A DNA stretch of 34,877 nucleotides, from contig REEK01000083.1 of the NCBI GenBank assembly GCA_007695115.1, positions 1-34,877 of the forward strand, in the 5' to 3' direction. The stretch is from Sphaerobacteraceae bacterium (GTDB lineage Bacteria; Chloroflexota; Chloroflexia; Thermomicrobiales; Thermomicrobiaceae). Below are positions 1 to 7,735 of this stretch, piece after piece. The first letter of the stretch is position 1. Each line of letters begins with the position of its first letter. Below the pieces are notes generated by a model. That model ran no database searches. It saw nothing but the letters and a program-made list of their open reading frames with translations, and was not told the origin of the DNA. Both the position numbers and the translations under genes were made by a program.

Positions 1-586
1 GGTCATCAGCGTGATCATCATCGTGGTGGTGATCGTCGCCGTGGTCATCAGCGTGATCATCATGGTCATGGTGGTGACCATCGGTTTCGATGCCCTCATC
101 CTGGAGGCCATCGGCCAGCTCAAAGATCGGCGCATCCACGCCACCAGCAGACTCGATCAATCCATCGAGGAACTCTTCGAGACCAAGGCCGTTGACGAAA
201 ATGACGTCCGCATCAGCGATCAGCTGAGCGTCGCCCGGCGTTGGCTGATAGGTGTGCGCATCAACGCCGAGCGGAACGATCGACTCGATCTCGATGTGAT
301 CTCCACCGACGGCGTCAACCATCGAGGGCATGAACGGCATCGATACGACAACCTGGAGCGGTTCGCCATCATCATCGACTGCCGCGTCATCGGCAGCATC
401 ATCGGTTGCGGCGGGTTCCTCAGTGGTCGCGTCATCATCAACGACATCGTCGTCGCCGTCGTCGACACAGGCAGCCAGTGCCGCCAGCGCGAGGAACATA
501 GCGAAGACGACATTAAGGTAAACCCAGCCCGGACGGCGATTCAGCCGCCCCAGTTGGTCGGGCGCATTTGAAGTGCGTGTAGTCAC
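1..586 (-). CDS. Metal ABC transporter substrate-binding lipoprotein (ZnuA/TroA family), 3' part outside window
   Basis: Solute-binding protein for Zn2+ or Mn2+ uptake, anchored outside the cytoplasmic membrane. About 195 residues are visible. A GTG start at 584-586 gives a basic N-terminus, a hydrophobic segment (residues 22-39) and a lipobox LAAC with Cys40. An Asp/Glu-rich linker (about 41-76) follows, then the family motif VDAHTYQPTPGD, whose His is a metal ligand in ZnuA/TroA proteins. The fragment ends inside a His/Asp-rich stretch (HHHDHDDH and repeats), as in the metal-capture loop of ZnuA. A GGGGAG sequence lies 12 nt upstream of the start. Family assignment is firm; zinc rather than manganese is inferred from the His-rich loop. 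The transporter partners would lie beyond the left edge. Confidence 0.82.
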   Translation of the reverse strand, partial: MTTRTSNAPDQLGRLNRRPGWVYLNVVFAMFLALAALAACVDDGDDDVVDDDATTEEPAATDDAADDAAVDDDGEPLQVVVSMPFMPSMVDAVGGDHIEIESIVPLGVDAHTYQPTPGDAQLIADADVIFVNGLGLEEFLDGLIESAGGVDAPIFELADGLQDEGIETDGHHHDHDDHADDHGDDHHHDDDHADD

Positions 587-647
587 AGTAAACTCGACTC
601 CCCTGCACGGATCATATTCAGAAAAACAGTCAACAGCCGGCCAGCTT

Positions 648-666
648 ATTGATACCGAGTATCAAT
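648..666. promoter_or_regulatory. Perfect palindrome upstream of the metal-binding lipoprotein, candidate metalloregulator operator
   Basis: ATTGATACCGAGTATCAAT has 8-bp perfect arms around a 3-nt centre, 61 nt before the GTG start of the ZnuA-like gene. Its form (AT-rich inverted repeat of TGATA/TATCA) resembles Fur-superfamily (Zur) operators. Assignment to Zur is inference; no regulator gene is in the window. Confidence 0.5.
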
Positions 667-869
667 ATAACAGGATAGTCAAGCGCCTGAAAAGGGTTTA
701 GTGGCGGCAATCTGGTGTCATTTGCGACAGGATTCGCTGGTTAGTCCGGGCATCTCCCCGGCCGTTGCTCCGTGTCGTCAACGGAATCAGACAGCTCTAC
801 TTCACCGGCCGGTATGTCCAGTAGCTGGATCTGGGGAGACGGCCCTCACCCCGGGCCGGTGAAATCGAT

Positions 870-949
870 CTATGTAGGGGTCGACGCCCCTGTCGACCCG
901 GGGCCTCCACGCGAACACCGGGCGCACAGGGTCGTGCGCCCCTACATAG
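870..949. repeat. Composite palindromic repeat with CTATGTAGGGG / CCCCTACATAG ends
   Basis: Two head-to-head units sharing the 11-bp terminal inverted repeat (870-880 and 939-949). Each unit holds its own hairpin: GGGTCGAC/GTCGACCC on the left, and GGGCGCAC/GTGCGCCC on the right read on the minus strand. The pattern GTAG-N-hairpin recurs near 6380 and 20893, so this looks like a dispersed non-coding element. Apart from the palindrome at 648-666 and this element I see nothing gene-like between 587 and 1132; short ORFs there follow the repeat. Confidence 0.65.
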
Positions 950-1132
950 GGTTTGGCGCACATCGCAGGCCCGGCTTGGACCCGGGCCTCTGGACGAACC
1001 TGTCCAGGCATCGATCATCATTGACTCAAAAAATTCCGTGTTTTCCCGGATGTCTCCGCCGCTGAATATGGGTAGGTTTGGGGGAATCACCGCAATCCAT
1101 ATCCATTGAATTGGTGAAGGGAGCACTCACTA

Positions 1133-1909
1133 GTGGCACAGGATATCAAGCTCGATCTCGATCAGCTCCGTCATGCGATCCAGAAGGAGTATCACGAGGT
1201 CGCCTCACAGCCGGATAAAGGGTTCCACTTCATTGTCGGGCGCCCTCTGGCTGAGAAACTCGGTTACGACATGTCCGAAGTCGATCAGCTGCCTGCCAGC
1301 GTGGTCGAGAGCTTTGCCGGGGTAGGAAATCCGTTCGAGCCGGGCCCGTTGAAGTCTGGCGAGATCGTAGCAGACCTCGGCTCCGGCGCCGGGTTCGATT
1401 CGATTCTGGCCATGCGCCAGGTCGGAAAGACCGGGCGGGTGATCGGTGTCGACATGACGCCGTCGATGCTGGAGAAGGCACGAAGCAATGCCGAATCTAC
1501 TGGACATAATCAGATCGAGTTCCGCGAAGGGTATCTCGAAGACCTGCCGATCGCCGACGATTCGGTCGATGTGGTGATCTCTAACGGTGTTTTCAATCTG
1601 ACACCGGAGAAGGAGACGGCGTTTGCCGAGGCATTCCGGATCCTCAAACCGGGTGGGCGGATGCAAGTCGCAGATATTCTCGTCCAGACAGAGGTCCCGG
1701 AATCGGCCAGAAACGAAGTCGATCTCTGGACTGGCTGAATTGCCGGTGCGCTGCTGGAAGCAGCGCTGGAGCAGGTTATCCGCGACGCCGGTTTCGTGAA
1801 CATCGAGTTCAGTGCCCGGCGCTATGACACCTTCTCGGACGCTCCGCAGCAGTCCAGTGCGGATCAGTTCGGTACTCAGGGCGTCAACTTCCGCGCGCAC
1901 AAGCCATAG
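1133..1909 (+). CDS. Candidate selenoprotein: ArsM-like SAM-dependent methyltransferase with in-frame TGA (Sec202)
   Basis: Class I SAM methyltransferase. GTG start with AAGGGAG 9 nt upstream. Motif I is DLGSGAGFDS (81-90), followed by GRVIGVDMTP (101-110) and the LKPGG loop (171-175). These match the arsenite methyltransferase (ArsM) family as I recall it. Codon 202 is TGA (1736-1738). The frame then stays open for 56 codons to TAG, reading IAGALLEAALEQVIRDAGF and onward, a normal ArsM-type C-terminus. Family members read LWxGCxAGAL here, so TGA replaces the conserved Cys. The family cysteines in GCGNP and GFDC are Val64 and Ser90, and no Cys occurs anywhere in the protein. A 7-bp hairpin follows the TGA. 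A terminator follows the gene. The alternative is a nonsense mutation or sequencing error; the true substrate is unknown. Confidence 0.78.
1748..1766 (+). promoter_or_regulatory. Candidate bacterial SECIS hairpin for the ArsM-like gene
   Basis: GCGCTGC-TGGAA-GCAGCGC is a perfect 7-bp stem with a 5-nt loop that has G at its second position. The stem starts 9 nt, and the loop 16 nt, after the TGA at 1736-1738. Bacterial SECIS elements are stem-loops within coding sequence just downstream of UGA with an early loop G, so geometry and loop fit. The hairpin also encodes the amino acids expected by the family. Confidence 0.65.
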
Positions 1910-1941
1910 TCGTCGGCTGCGCGTGATCTACACACACCGGG

Positions 1942-1975
1942 ACCCCTCCCTGAGTATCAGGTGAGGGGTTCTTTT
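1942..1975 (+). terminator. Rho-independent terminator after the ArsM-like gene
   Basis: ACCCCTC pairs with GAGGGGT, with an inner CCTGA-GTA-TCAGG stem stacked inside, followed by TCTTTT. It lies 33 nt past the TAG at 1907-1909 and not after the TGA. This supports the longer reading frame as the true gene end. Confidence 0.85.
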
Positions 1976-2052
1976 AAACGACAGTTGATGGAATCCCCGG
2001 GAATTGCCCTGCTCGAAGGTGACAGTCACACGAGAATAAACGGAGGTAGAGA

Positions 2053-2859
2053 ATGACTTCTGGGCGCGAGGACCACCTCATCGCACGTGAAACGGTGGGA
2101 ACCAACGTGATGAACCGGCGTCAGTTTTTGCTCAGGACAGCGGCGCTCGGGCTGGCGATTCCATCGTTCTCAGCACTGCTAGCCGCCTGTGAAACCAACA
2201 ACGACGCCGACGCCGATGTTGACGATGACGAGCCAGTGGAACCGGACGAGGATGACGAACCGGATGACGCCGACCATGACGATGATGACGAGGTCGAAGC
2301 GGCGACGCCGGAAGCTGAGCATGATCCTGTGGCAATGGCGCCTGAGCTGGACCTGGAGACACTGGAGGCGGAGACACCAGATGGCACCTTGACGGCACAG
2401 CGTGCTGAGAACTCCTACGTGGGCGAGATTGCCGACGGCCGGGTTATCGGAATCGCGTTCCGATCCGAGGTTGGAGCAGCCGAAGATCCCTACAACGAAG
2501 ATGAGATCGTCGTCCATCTGTACGACCGGCAGGAAGCCGCGCTTTTTCTTGGCGAGCTAGATGATCAGAGAGCGGCATCACTCCAGAGCCTTGAGGGAGG
2601 GTATTTCGAGGCGACCGTCGATCTTGTCATGGAGGATGACGTTGTCACCGGCACGGTCACGTTTCGGGACGAAGATTCCATGTCGTTCAGAGCGGATGCG
2701 GCCAACGGGGCCGGCGGTGTCTACTGGGCCATGGGCGATGAGGATTGGGAGTTCAGATCTGCTGACTGGGTCGTGCTGCCCGACGGTCGTCAATGGGGCG
2801 CTGTCTGCTTGCCAGTTGGAGACTTGATTGTCTGGTGTGCTATGAGAGCAGCACAATGA
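2053..2859 (+). CDS. Tat-type lipoprotein with acidic linker, unknown function
   Basis: A 268-residue protein. The ATG at 2053 has GGAGG 6 nt upstream; Met20 (2110) is a possible alternative start that keeps the whole signal. The signal reads NRRQFLLR, a hydrophobic run, then LLAAC with Cys46, so a twin-arginine lipoprotein exported folded and lipid-anchored. Residues from about 47 to 90 are almost only Asp, Glu, Ala, Pro and Val. The remaining domain (about 100-268) is globular, with Asp/Glu-rich hairpins and the distinctive stretches VGEIADGRVIGIAF and GGVYWAMGDEDWEF. I do not recognise it. It stands alone between the methyltransferase terminator and the convergent anti-sigma gene. The 230 bp after it hold no feature I can support. 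Confidence 0.75.
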   Translation: MTSGREDHLIARETVGTNVMNRRQFLLRTAALGLAIPSFSALLAACETNNDADADVDDDEPVEPDEDDEPDDADHDDDDEVEAATPEAEHDPVAMAPELDLETLEAETPDGTLTAQRAENSYVGEIADGRVIGIAFRSEVGAAEDPYNEDEIVVHLYDRQEAALFLGELDDQRAASLQSLEGGYFEATVDLVMEDDVVTGTVTFRDEDSMSFRADAANGAGGVYWAMGDEDWEFRSADWVVLPDGRQWGAVCLPVGDLIVWCAMRAAQ

Positions 2860-3089
2860 CGCACAGAAAGAAGCGAGCATCGAACTGAGTAGCGACCACT
2901 TGCGGCGAGCTTCTGTATTCCGGGCGGCGATCCGGGAACCCGGCTGGTTACTGACCAGCGTGACTTCCGGGAGCGGTATTCGCGTCAAGCACCTGCCAAG
3001 CACGGATCACTACTTTGCACGGGCGTCGTGCAATCGCACGGGGTCTGGTTCGCACTGCTCCGCGAAACTGAGTGGGGGTCGGACTCATC

Positions 3090-3872
3090 TCAGCGTGATT
3101 CGAAGGTCGCCGCCATCACCTGATCACCGCTCGGACCGGCAACGTTGGCCGCTTCGACCTCTTCGGTGATCATCATGCCGTCGTAGCTGGACAGGGCGCC
3201 AGGGGCGGTAATGTAGAGCTGGCCGCGGCCATCCTCATCAACGATCAGGTTGCCAACATTGAGGTGTTCGCCGTTCTGCTCATCGACCATCCAGACCACG
3301 TAGGCGTGCTCATCCTGTGGCGGAGCAAGGCCATCAACGACCATGATCGCCCGGTTCGTGGTTGGATCCACGATGATGCCGCCGCCAGCACCAGCAGCGC
3401 CACCTTCGAGGCTCGTCATCCAGCCACCGGGGGACTGCACCATCTCGGCGATATTGGCTCGCTCTTCGGATGCTTCCTCGGCCGCACGATCCATCTCGCT
3501 CTGCATCTGGAAGCTGTTGACGGCAAAGACCAGCGCCAGAGCCGCCGCCGAAGCCGCGGCAATCCAGCCAGTTCGGCCGCTCGGCAGGAGAAATGACTTC
3601 AACCGACTGGCCCGGGTCTGCGGCAATGAAACGGGCTCGACATCGGCCCGCGCGCGCGCCATCAATTGCGTCCGTGCCCGTGCGGGAACTGGCTGTGGCT
3701 CAGCGAGATAGGGAAGGGTCGATACCACCCGTCGCTGCTCATCAACCAGCGCGCGACAGGTAGCACAATGTGCCAGATGCGATTCGACCTGGTCGATCTC
3801 ATCCGGCTCCAGCGCTCCGAGAACATACGGAGCAACTAATTCACTGATGTGGCTCTGATCGCTGCCATCCAT
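3090..3872 (-). CDS. Anti-sigma factor, RskA (anti-sigma-K) type
   Basis: Membrane protein of 260 residues that should hold the neighbouring ECF sigma factor inactive until a signal releases it. The cytoplasmic N-terminus has the anti-sigma zinc-finger motif H32-x3-C36-x2-C39. A single transmembrane segment spans about 102-121 (GWIAAASAAALALVFAVNSF). The extracytoplasmic half (about 150-260) resembles RskA, with VDGLAPPQDEHAYVVWMVD and a C-terminal beta-rich region. Its ATG overlaps the TGA of the sigma gene by one base (TGATG), indicating translational coupling. Signal and regulon are not visible from sequence. Confidence 0.87.
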   Translation of the reverse strand: MDGSDQSHISELVAPYVLGALEPDEIDQVESHLAHCATCRALVDEQRRVVSTLPYLAEPQPVPARARTQLMARARADVEPVSLPQTRASRLKSFLLPSGRTGWIAAASAAALALVFAVNSFQMQSEMDRAAEEASEERANIAEMVQSPGGWMTSLEGGAAGAGGGIIVDPTTNRAIMVVDGLAPPQDEHAYVVWMVDEQNGEHLNVGNLIVDEDGRGQLYITAPGALSSYDGMMITEEVEAANVAGPSGDQVMAATFESR

Positions 3873-4459
3873 CAGTCTGGTAAACCCTCCTGTTTGGACA
3901 ATACGTCCTTCAACTTCTGCATCGCCAGCCGCATACGTGTCTTGATGGTACCCAGCGGCTCATTGAGAAACGCGGCTATCTCGCGCTGGGACAGTCCCTC
4001 GAAATATGCGAGCTCGACCGCCCTCCGCTGTGCATCCGGGAGCGTGTCCATCGCCGTGCGAATCACACCCCGAAGCTCGGTGGCCTCTGCAGCCTCTTCA
4101 ATGTTTACCGTCGTATCAACCTCGCTCCGGAGAACGTCAGTGATATCGACCATGTCGGCCTTCTGCGGCCGTCGCTGGCTCTTGCGAACTTCATCGATCG
4201 CGAGATTATGCGTAATGCTCAACAGCCAGCTGGCATAATTCCCACGGTTCAGTTCATACCGCCCGGATTGCTGCCAGGTACGCATGAACGCTTCCTGAAG
4301 CACTTCCTCGGCAATGCGGCTATCGTGCACGATGCGCACCGCGAAGGAGAACACGGCCCGAGCGTAGCGATCGTAGAGCACGTCGAGCGCATCTACGTCA
4401 CCCTCGCTCATCCGGGCCACAAGCTGATCATCAGGCAGGTCCTGCAAATCAGCGCTCAT
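3872..4459 (-). CDS. ECF-type RNA polymerase sigma factor (SigK/RpoE-like)
   Basis: A 195-residue sigma-70 family protein with only regions 2 and 4. Region 2 covers about 12-95 (LYDRYARAVFSFAVRI, EEVLQEAFMRTWQ, WLLSITHNLAIDEVRK). Region 4 covers about 135-185, with the helix-turn-helix in YFEGLSQREIAAFLNEPLGTI split around the recognition helix. An acidic linker joins them. It is the first gene of a two-gene unit with its anti-sigma factor. A GGAG sits 4 nt before the ATG. A small palindrome, GTGGTAACCAC (4487-4497), lies 28-38 nt upstream and could be an operator. It is divergent from trpS across a 287-bp gap. Confidence 0.92.
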   Translation of the reverse strand: MSADLQDLPDDQLVARMSEGDVDALDVLYDRYARAVFSFAVRIVHDSRIAEEVLQEAFMRTWQQSGRYELNRGNYASWLLSITHNLAIDEVRKSQRRPQKADMVDITDVLRSEVDTTVNIEEAAEATELRGVIRTAMDTLPDAQRRAVELAYFEGLSQREIAAFLNEPLGTIKTRMRLAMQKLKDVLSKQEGLPD

Positions 4460-4637
4460 ATGGCTCCAGGATCACGGCGATCATCGTGGTAACCACCGTG
4501 CTATTTCAATGTACGTCGAGAGTACGGTCACAGGATGTATCTCCCTCGATCCGACTGCCTGAACACCGATGCGTTGTCTCCTGCCCGCTACTTCAGTATA
4601 CCGAACCGGCCAGCGCACTCCCGGAATGGTGGGGATA

Positions 4638-4646
4638 TGCTAGGAT
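4638..4646 (+). promoter_or_regulatory. Extended -10 promoter for trpS
   Basis: TGC-TAGGAT lies 100 nt before the trpS ATG. There is no good -35 box 17 nt upstream, as expected when an extended -10 is used. The same TGN-TAnnnT form recurs at 8858, 13349, 17786 and 25189. Confidence 0.45.
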
Positions 4647-4746
4647 GTTTCGCGCTGACATCACCGCAGCGCCTTCTATTGGAAGCAGGCGCTCGAACCA
4701 GGCACACACCATCGTCTCAACGCTCTGGAAGGAACAGGCACAGGAT

Positions 4747-5751
4747 ATGGCACAGACCAAACCGCGCGTATTTTCCGGAATCCAGCCAACCGGTGGCACT
4801 CACATCGGAAACTATCTTGGGGCGATCCGGAACTGGGTCGACCAGCAGGACATGTACGACAACATCTTCTGCATCGTCGATCTGCACGCCATCACCGTCC
4901 CCTATGAGGCCGGTGACCTGCTGGAGCGCAAGATGGATATGGCCAAGATTCTGCTGGCCTCCGGGATCGATCCCGAGCGATCGATCCTCTTCATGCAGTC
5001 CGACGTCCGCGAGCATTCTGAACTGGCCTGGATCCTCGGGACTCAGGCGATGTTCGGCGAACTGCGCCGGATGACCCAGTTCAAAGAGAAATCCGGTGGA
5101 CAGGAGAGCGTCAGCGTTGGGCTCTTCGGCTATCCGGTGCTTCAGGCCGCCGACATCATTCTCTACGATGCGGAAAAGGTTCCTGTCGGCGAGGATCAGA
5201 AGCAGCACATCGAACTGACCCGGGACATTACCATCCGGTTCAACGCCAACTTTGGCGAAACATTCGTCGTGCCCGAGCCTGACATCAAAAAAGTCGGTGC
5301 CCGGGTGATGTCGCTGGATGATCCGTTCTCCAAGATGAGCAAGAGCAACCCGAACGAAGGCAGCCGGGTAGAGCTCCGTGATACGCCGAGCCAGATCAGC
5401 AAGAAGATCCGGCGGGCAGTGACGGACTCCGGCTCGGAAGTTCGCTACGATGAAAACGAGAAGCCCGCCGTTTCCAACCTCATCAATATCTATTCGCTGT
5501 TCGCCCGGATCAGCGTAAATGAGGTCGAAGAACGCTATGCGGGCAAGGGCTACGGGGACTTCAAGAAAGATCTCGCCGAAATCGTGGTTGAAGGCTTGCG
5601 GCCGATTCAGGAGCGGATTACCGAGCTGGATGAATCTCCAGACGAGGTCTACCGCCTGATCGATGAAGGCCGGCAACGCGCAGAGGCGATCGCCAGACCG
5701 AAGATGGAGCGAGTCCGCCACGTCACCGGATTGACCTTCACCAACTCGTAG
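4747..5751 (+). CDS. trpS: Tryptophanyl-tRNA synthetase
   Basis: Charges tRNA-Trp with tryptophan in the cytoplasm. The product is 334 residues, the usual size for bacterial TrpS. The class I signature HIGH appears as THIGNYLG near residue 18, after the typical start FSGIQPTGG. The KMSKS loop is FSKMSKSNPNEG near 197. I chose the ATG at 4747, since the open frame extends upstream to 4486 without family sequence and GGAAGGA lies 13 nt before this ATG. The gene is followed after 59 bp by the redoxin gene on the same strand. Confidence 0.97.
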   Translation: MAQTKPRVFSGIQPTGGTHIGNYLGAIRNWVDQQDMYDNIFCIVDLHAITVPYEAGDLLERKMDMAKILLASGIDPERSILFMQSDVREHSELAWILGTQAMFGELRRMTQFKEKSGGQESVSVGLFGYPVLQAADIILYDAEKVPVGEDQKQHIELTRDITIRFNANFGETFVVPEPDIKKVGARVMSLDDPFSKMSKSNPNEGSRVELRDTPSQISKKIRRAVTDSGSEVRYDENEKPAVSNLINIYSLFARISVNEVEERYAGKGYGDFKKDLAEIVVEGLRPIQERITELDESPDEVYRLIDEGRQRAEAIARPKMERVRHVTGLTFTNS

Positions 5752-5810
5752 AGGCCGAATCGTACAGCGATCGATGATGCATCGATCCGACCAGACAGAA
5801 GGAGCCGAAC

Positions 5811-6305
5811 ATGACGATCGCCGTTGGAGATACCGCACCAGCTGTAAAACTTCCAGACGCCGCCGAAGGTACGGAATACAGCCTGACGGATGCCCTGGCA
5901 TCAGGCCCGGCAATCGTTGGGATCTACAAATCATCCTGCGAAGCCAGCAAGACGATGTTCCGAATGCTGGAACAGGTTCGCCAGACCTACAAGGACGAAC
6001 GATTGACCGTCCTCGGTGTGGCGCAAGACTCGCCCAACGTGACACGATCGTTCATCCGGCGACTCGAACTGAGCTTCCCGATTCTGGTGGAGGGCGACGA
6101 ATACCCGGTATCGAAAGAATACGCCGTCGAAGCCACGCCGACGGTCTTTCTGATCGATCAGAGCGGAAATGTAATCTGGCAGGCGATGGGCTTCCAGAAG
6201 GATGCCATCAACGAATTGTCGGAGAAGGTCGCCGAACTCCTCGGGGAAGCCCCGAAGGACGTATTTGCCGGGCTCGAAGATGTTCCCGGCTGGGTGCCTG
6301 GCTGA
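5811..6305 (+). CDS. Redoxin (AhpC/TSA-TlpA-like), CxxS active site
   Basis: Thioredoxin-fold protein of 164 residues, with GAG of an AAGGAG motif 6 nt before the ATG. The active-site loop reads YKSSCEASKTMF: Cys43 is kept, while the position of the second cysteine (CxxC in the related proteins I know) is Ser46. The cis-Pro loop EATPTVFLIDQSG is intact, and GVAQDSPNVTRSFIRRL and FPILVEGDEYPVSKEY match the peroxiredoxin-like family. No signal peptide is visible, so it is probably cytoplasmic. A CxxS site cannot form the internal disulfide, which suggests a mixed-disulfide or peroxidatic one-Cys mechanism; that part is inference. Confidence 0.85.
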   Translation: MTIAVGDTAPAVKLPDAAEGTEYSLTDALASGPAIVGIYKSSCEASKTMFRMLEQVRQTYKDERLTVLGVAQDSPNVTRSFIRRLELSFPILVEGDEYPVSKEYAVEATPTVFLIDQSGNVIWQAMGFQKDAINELSEKVAELLGEAPKDVFAGLEDVPGWVPG

Positions 6306-6319
6306 CCATCGAAGCATCT

Positions 6320-6336
6320 GTCCTGAGTTTCAGGAC
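6320..6336 (+). terminator. Possible terminator hairpin after the redoxin gene
   Basis: GTCCTGA-GTT-TCAGGAC forms a perfect 7-bp stem 14 nt after the redoxin stop codon. There is no U-tract behind it, so termination would be weak. Confidence 0.35.
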
Positions 6337-6378
6337 GTAACGAAACGGCCCTCACCCTCGGCATCCCTCGGCTTTGCT

Positions 6379-6460
6379 CGGTAGATCGGCGACCTCCGTG
6401 TCGCCCCGTCCAGCAAACCGGTCTGATTGGCGGGGGCAGACGGAGCTGCCCAGTCTACCG
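6379..6460. repeat. Dispersed palindromic repeat with CGGTAGA / TCTACCG ends
   Basis: The element has 7-bp terminal inverted repeats (6379-6385 and 6454-6460) and an internal hairpin GGCGAC/GTCGCC. The first 43 bp (6379-6421) recur nearly unchanged at 20892-20934. It fills most of the gap between the redoxin and cupin genes. It resembles a short MITE or REP-type element without coding capacity. Confidence 0.65.
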
Positions 6461-6514
6461 TGAGTCGGATGCCATGTCCGACTCGACACCGATCCCCTAC
6501 CTGAAAGGCAAGAG

Positions 6515-6859
6515 ATGGCCGCACCAACCAACTGGTCGAATGTTCCCGCCGAAGAGGTCTATCCCGGCATCACCCGGCAAGTACTGCACGGTGAGCGTCA
6601 GACGATGATCCGCTACGTCTACGCTCCGGGGTCGGTGTTTCCAGAGCACCACCACCCACAGGAGCAGATCACCACAGTACTAATCGGCCAGATCGAATTC
6701 ACGGTCGGTGGAGAAACGATGCTCTTCGGCCCTGGTGATACCGGCGTCATCCCCGGTGATGTGCCGCATGGCGCAACCGTCATCGGAGACGTAACCGTGG
6801 AGACCATCAACTGCCTCAGTCCACGACGAGATGCAGCGCCGGGACCTGGATCGAGCTAG
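6515..6859 (+). CDS. Small cupin-domain protein
   Basis: Single-domain cupin of 114 residues. Motif 1 is FPEHHHPQEQ (His45-47, Glu50) with Gly58 at the end, and motif 2 is PGDVPHGA (His85), giving a plausible 3-His/1-Glu metal site in a beta-barrel. Such small cupins serve as metal-dependent enzymes or sensors, and the substrate cannot be read here. The TAG stop shares its final G with the GTG start of the next gene (TAGTG), so the two are probably translated together. AAAGG is present 9 nt before the ATG. Confidence 0.85.
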   Translation: MAAPTNWSNVPAEEVYPGITRQVLHGERQTMIRYVYAPGSVFPEHHHPQEQITTVLIGQIEFTVGGETMLFGPGDTGVIPGDVPHGATVIGDVTVETINCLSPRRDAAPGPGSS

Positions 6860-7632
6860 TGGGTCGCACCCCACCGATGGATCCGGCGCTGGTCGATGCG
6901 CTGAGCCAGGTGATCCTCGATATCGCGCAGGACGTGTTCGGCACGTCGATGACTGGCATGATCGTCAAGGGTTCGGCCATCAAGGGCGATTTCATCCCGT
7001 ATTTCTCCGATTTCGATGTCCACCTCTTCGCCGATGATCGGGTGATGCGTGGCCCGCTGGTGCCTGACATCTCAGTAGCGATCCCGTTTCAGGAGCGATT
7101 CTCGGCGATCGACGTCGACGCATGGCAGGTCAGTCAGATCCAGGTGATGATGATCGCCGCTGACAACCCGCCGCAGGGCTGGATTCCACCGCTGCCGGGC
7201 AGCTACCGGGTGATCGCCGGAAACACTCCACAGTCTTACAACAACGTGGATTCTGATCGATTCAGGCATCAGGCAAAACTGAATCTCAGCGGGTACGCAA
7301 GGTGGGTTGAAACGCTGCTGGGTCGAATCGTCGACAAGCCAGATCATCAACTGGCAGACAGCGTTCGGCTGGCCGGGACGATCATGAAAGCGGCCCTCTA
7401 CGAAGCGGCAATCGAACTGGGGGACGATCCAGTCGACGTCTGGAACAGATCTCTCCAGGAGATTCTGCAGACGGTAGAACCACAGGTGTTCGATGATCGA
7501 CCAGCATCGCGCTACTACGAGCGAGCCTGGAACTGGCGCGACATCCGCACCGATGGAAACGAACTCCGCCCCATGCTCGCCGACGCCCTGTCGGCCCTGG
7601 ACAAGCTCTCCAGCCTTCCGGACCTTTCCTGA
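6859..7632 (+). CDS. Nucleotidyltransferase-like protein
   Basis: A 257-residue protein translationally coupled to the cupin gene through a shared base (TAGTG). A later ATG (6877) is a possible start but has no better ribosome site. Residues 38-56 read GSAIKGDF...SDFDVHLF, the GS-x-D-x-D pattern of the polymerase-beta/minimal nucleotidyltransferase superfamily, with Asp51 and Asp53 as probable metal ligands. The C-terminal half is helical, like the HEPN-type or substrate-binding helices fused to such domains, but I cannot name it. Substrate unknown; an aminoglycoside-type or protein target would be typical of the superfamily. Confidence 0.68.
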   Translation: MGRTPPMDPALVDALSQVILDIAQDVFGTSMTGMIVKGSAIKGDFIPYFSDFDVHLFADDRVMRGPLVPDISVAIPFQERFSAIDVDAWQVSQIQVMMIAADNPPQGWIPPLPGSYRVIAGNTPQSYNNVDSDRFRHQAKLNLSGYARWVETLLGRIVDKPDHQLADSVRLAGTIMKAALYEAAIELGDDPVDVWNRSLQEILQTVEPQVFDDRPASRYYERAWNWRDIRTDGNELRPMLADALSALDKLSSLPDLS

Positions 7633-7735
7633 ACAGGTAAACACTGACAGAATGGAGCACAAACATCCGGCAATGCTGGATCGCGCGTCCAGCAATCCAC
7701 GACTCGGCTCCTCGCCAAGTGAAAGGCGGTCAGTC

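Noticed and set aside
772-1126. Short open frames in the 587-1132 gap
   Set aside because: They run through the palindromic repeat, overlap each other on both strands and lack ribosome sites.
1736-1738. The ArsM-like gene as a simple pseudogene or sequencing error
   Set aside because: Possible but less likely: the TGA falls on the family Cys codon, the downstream frame is intact, the terminator follows the distal stop, and an independent gene shows the same arrangement.
6303-6336. TGA stop of the redoxin gene followed by a 7-bp hairpin (GTCCTGA-GTT-TCAGGAC), considered as a third Sec site
   Set aside because: Read-through would add only six codons before another TGA, the protein already has a complete family C-terminus, and the stem starts 14 nt away, unlike the 9-10 nt of the two accepted cases. 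It also shows that hairpins alone are not proof.
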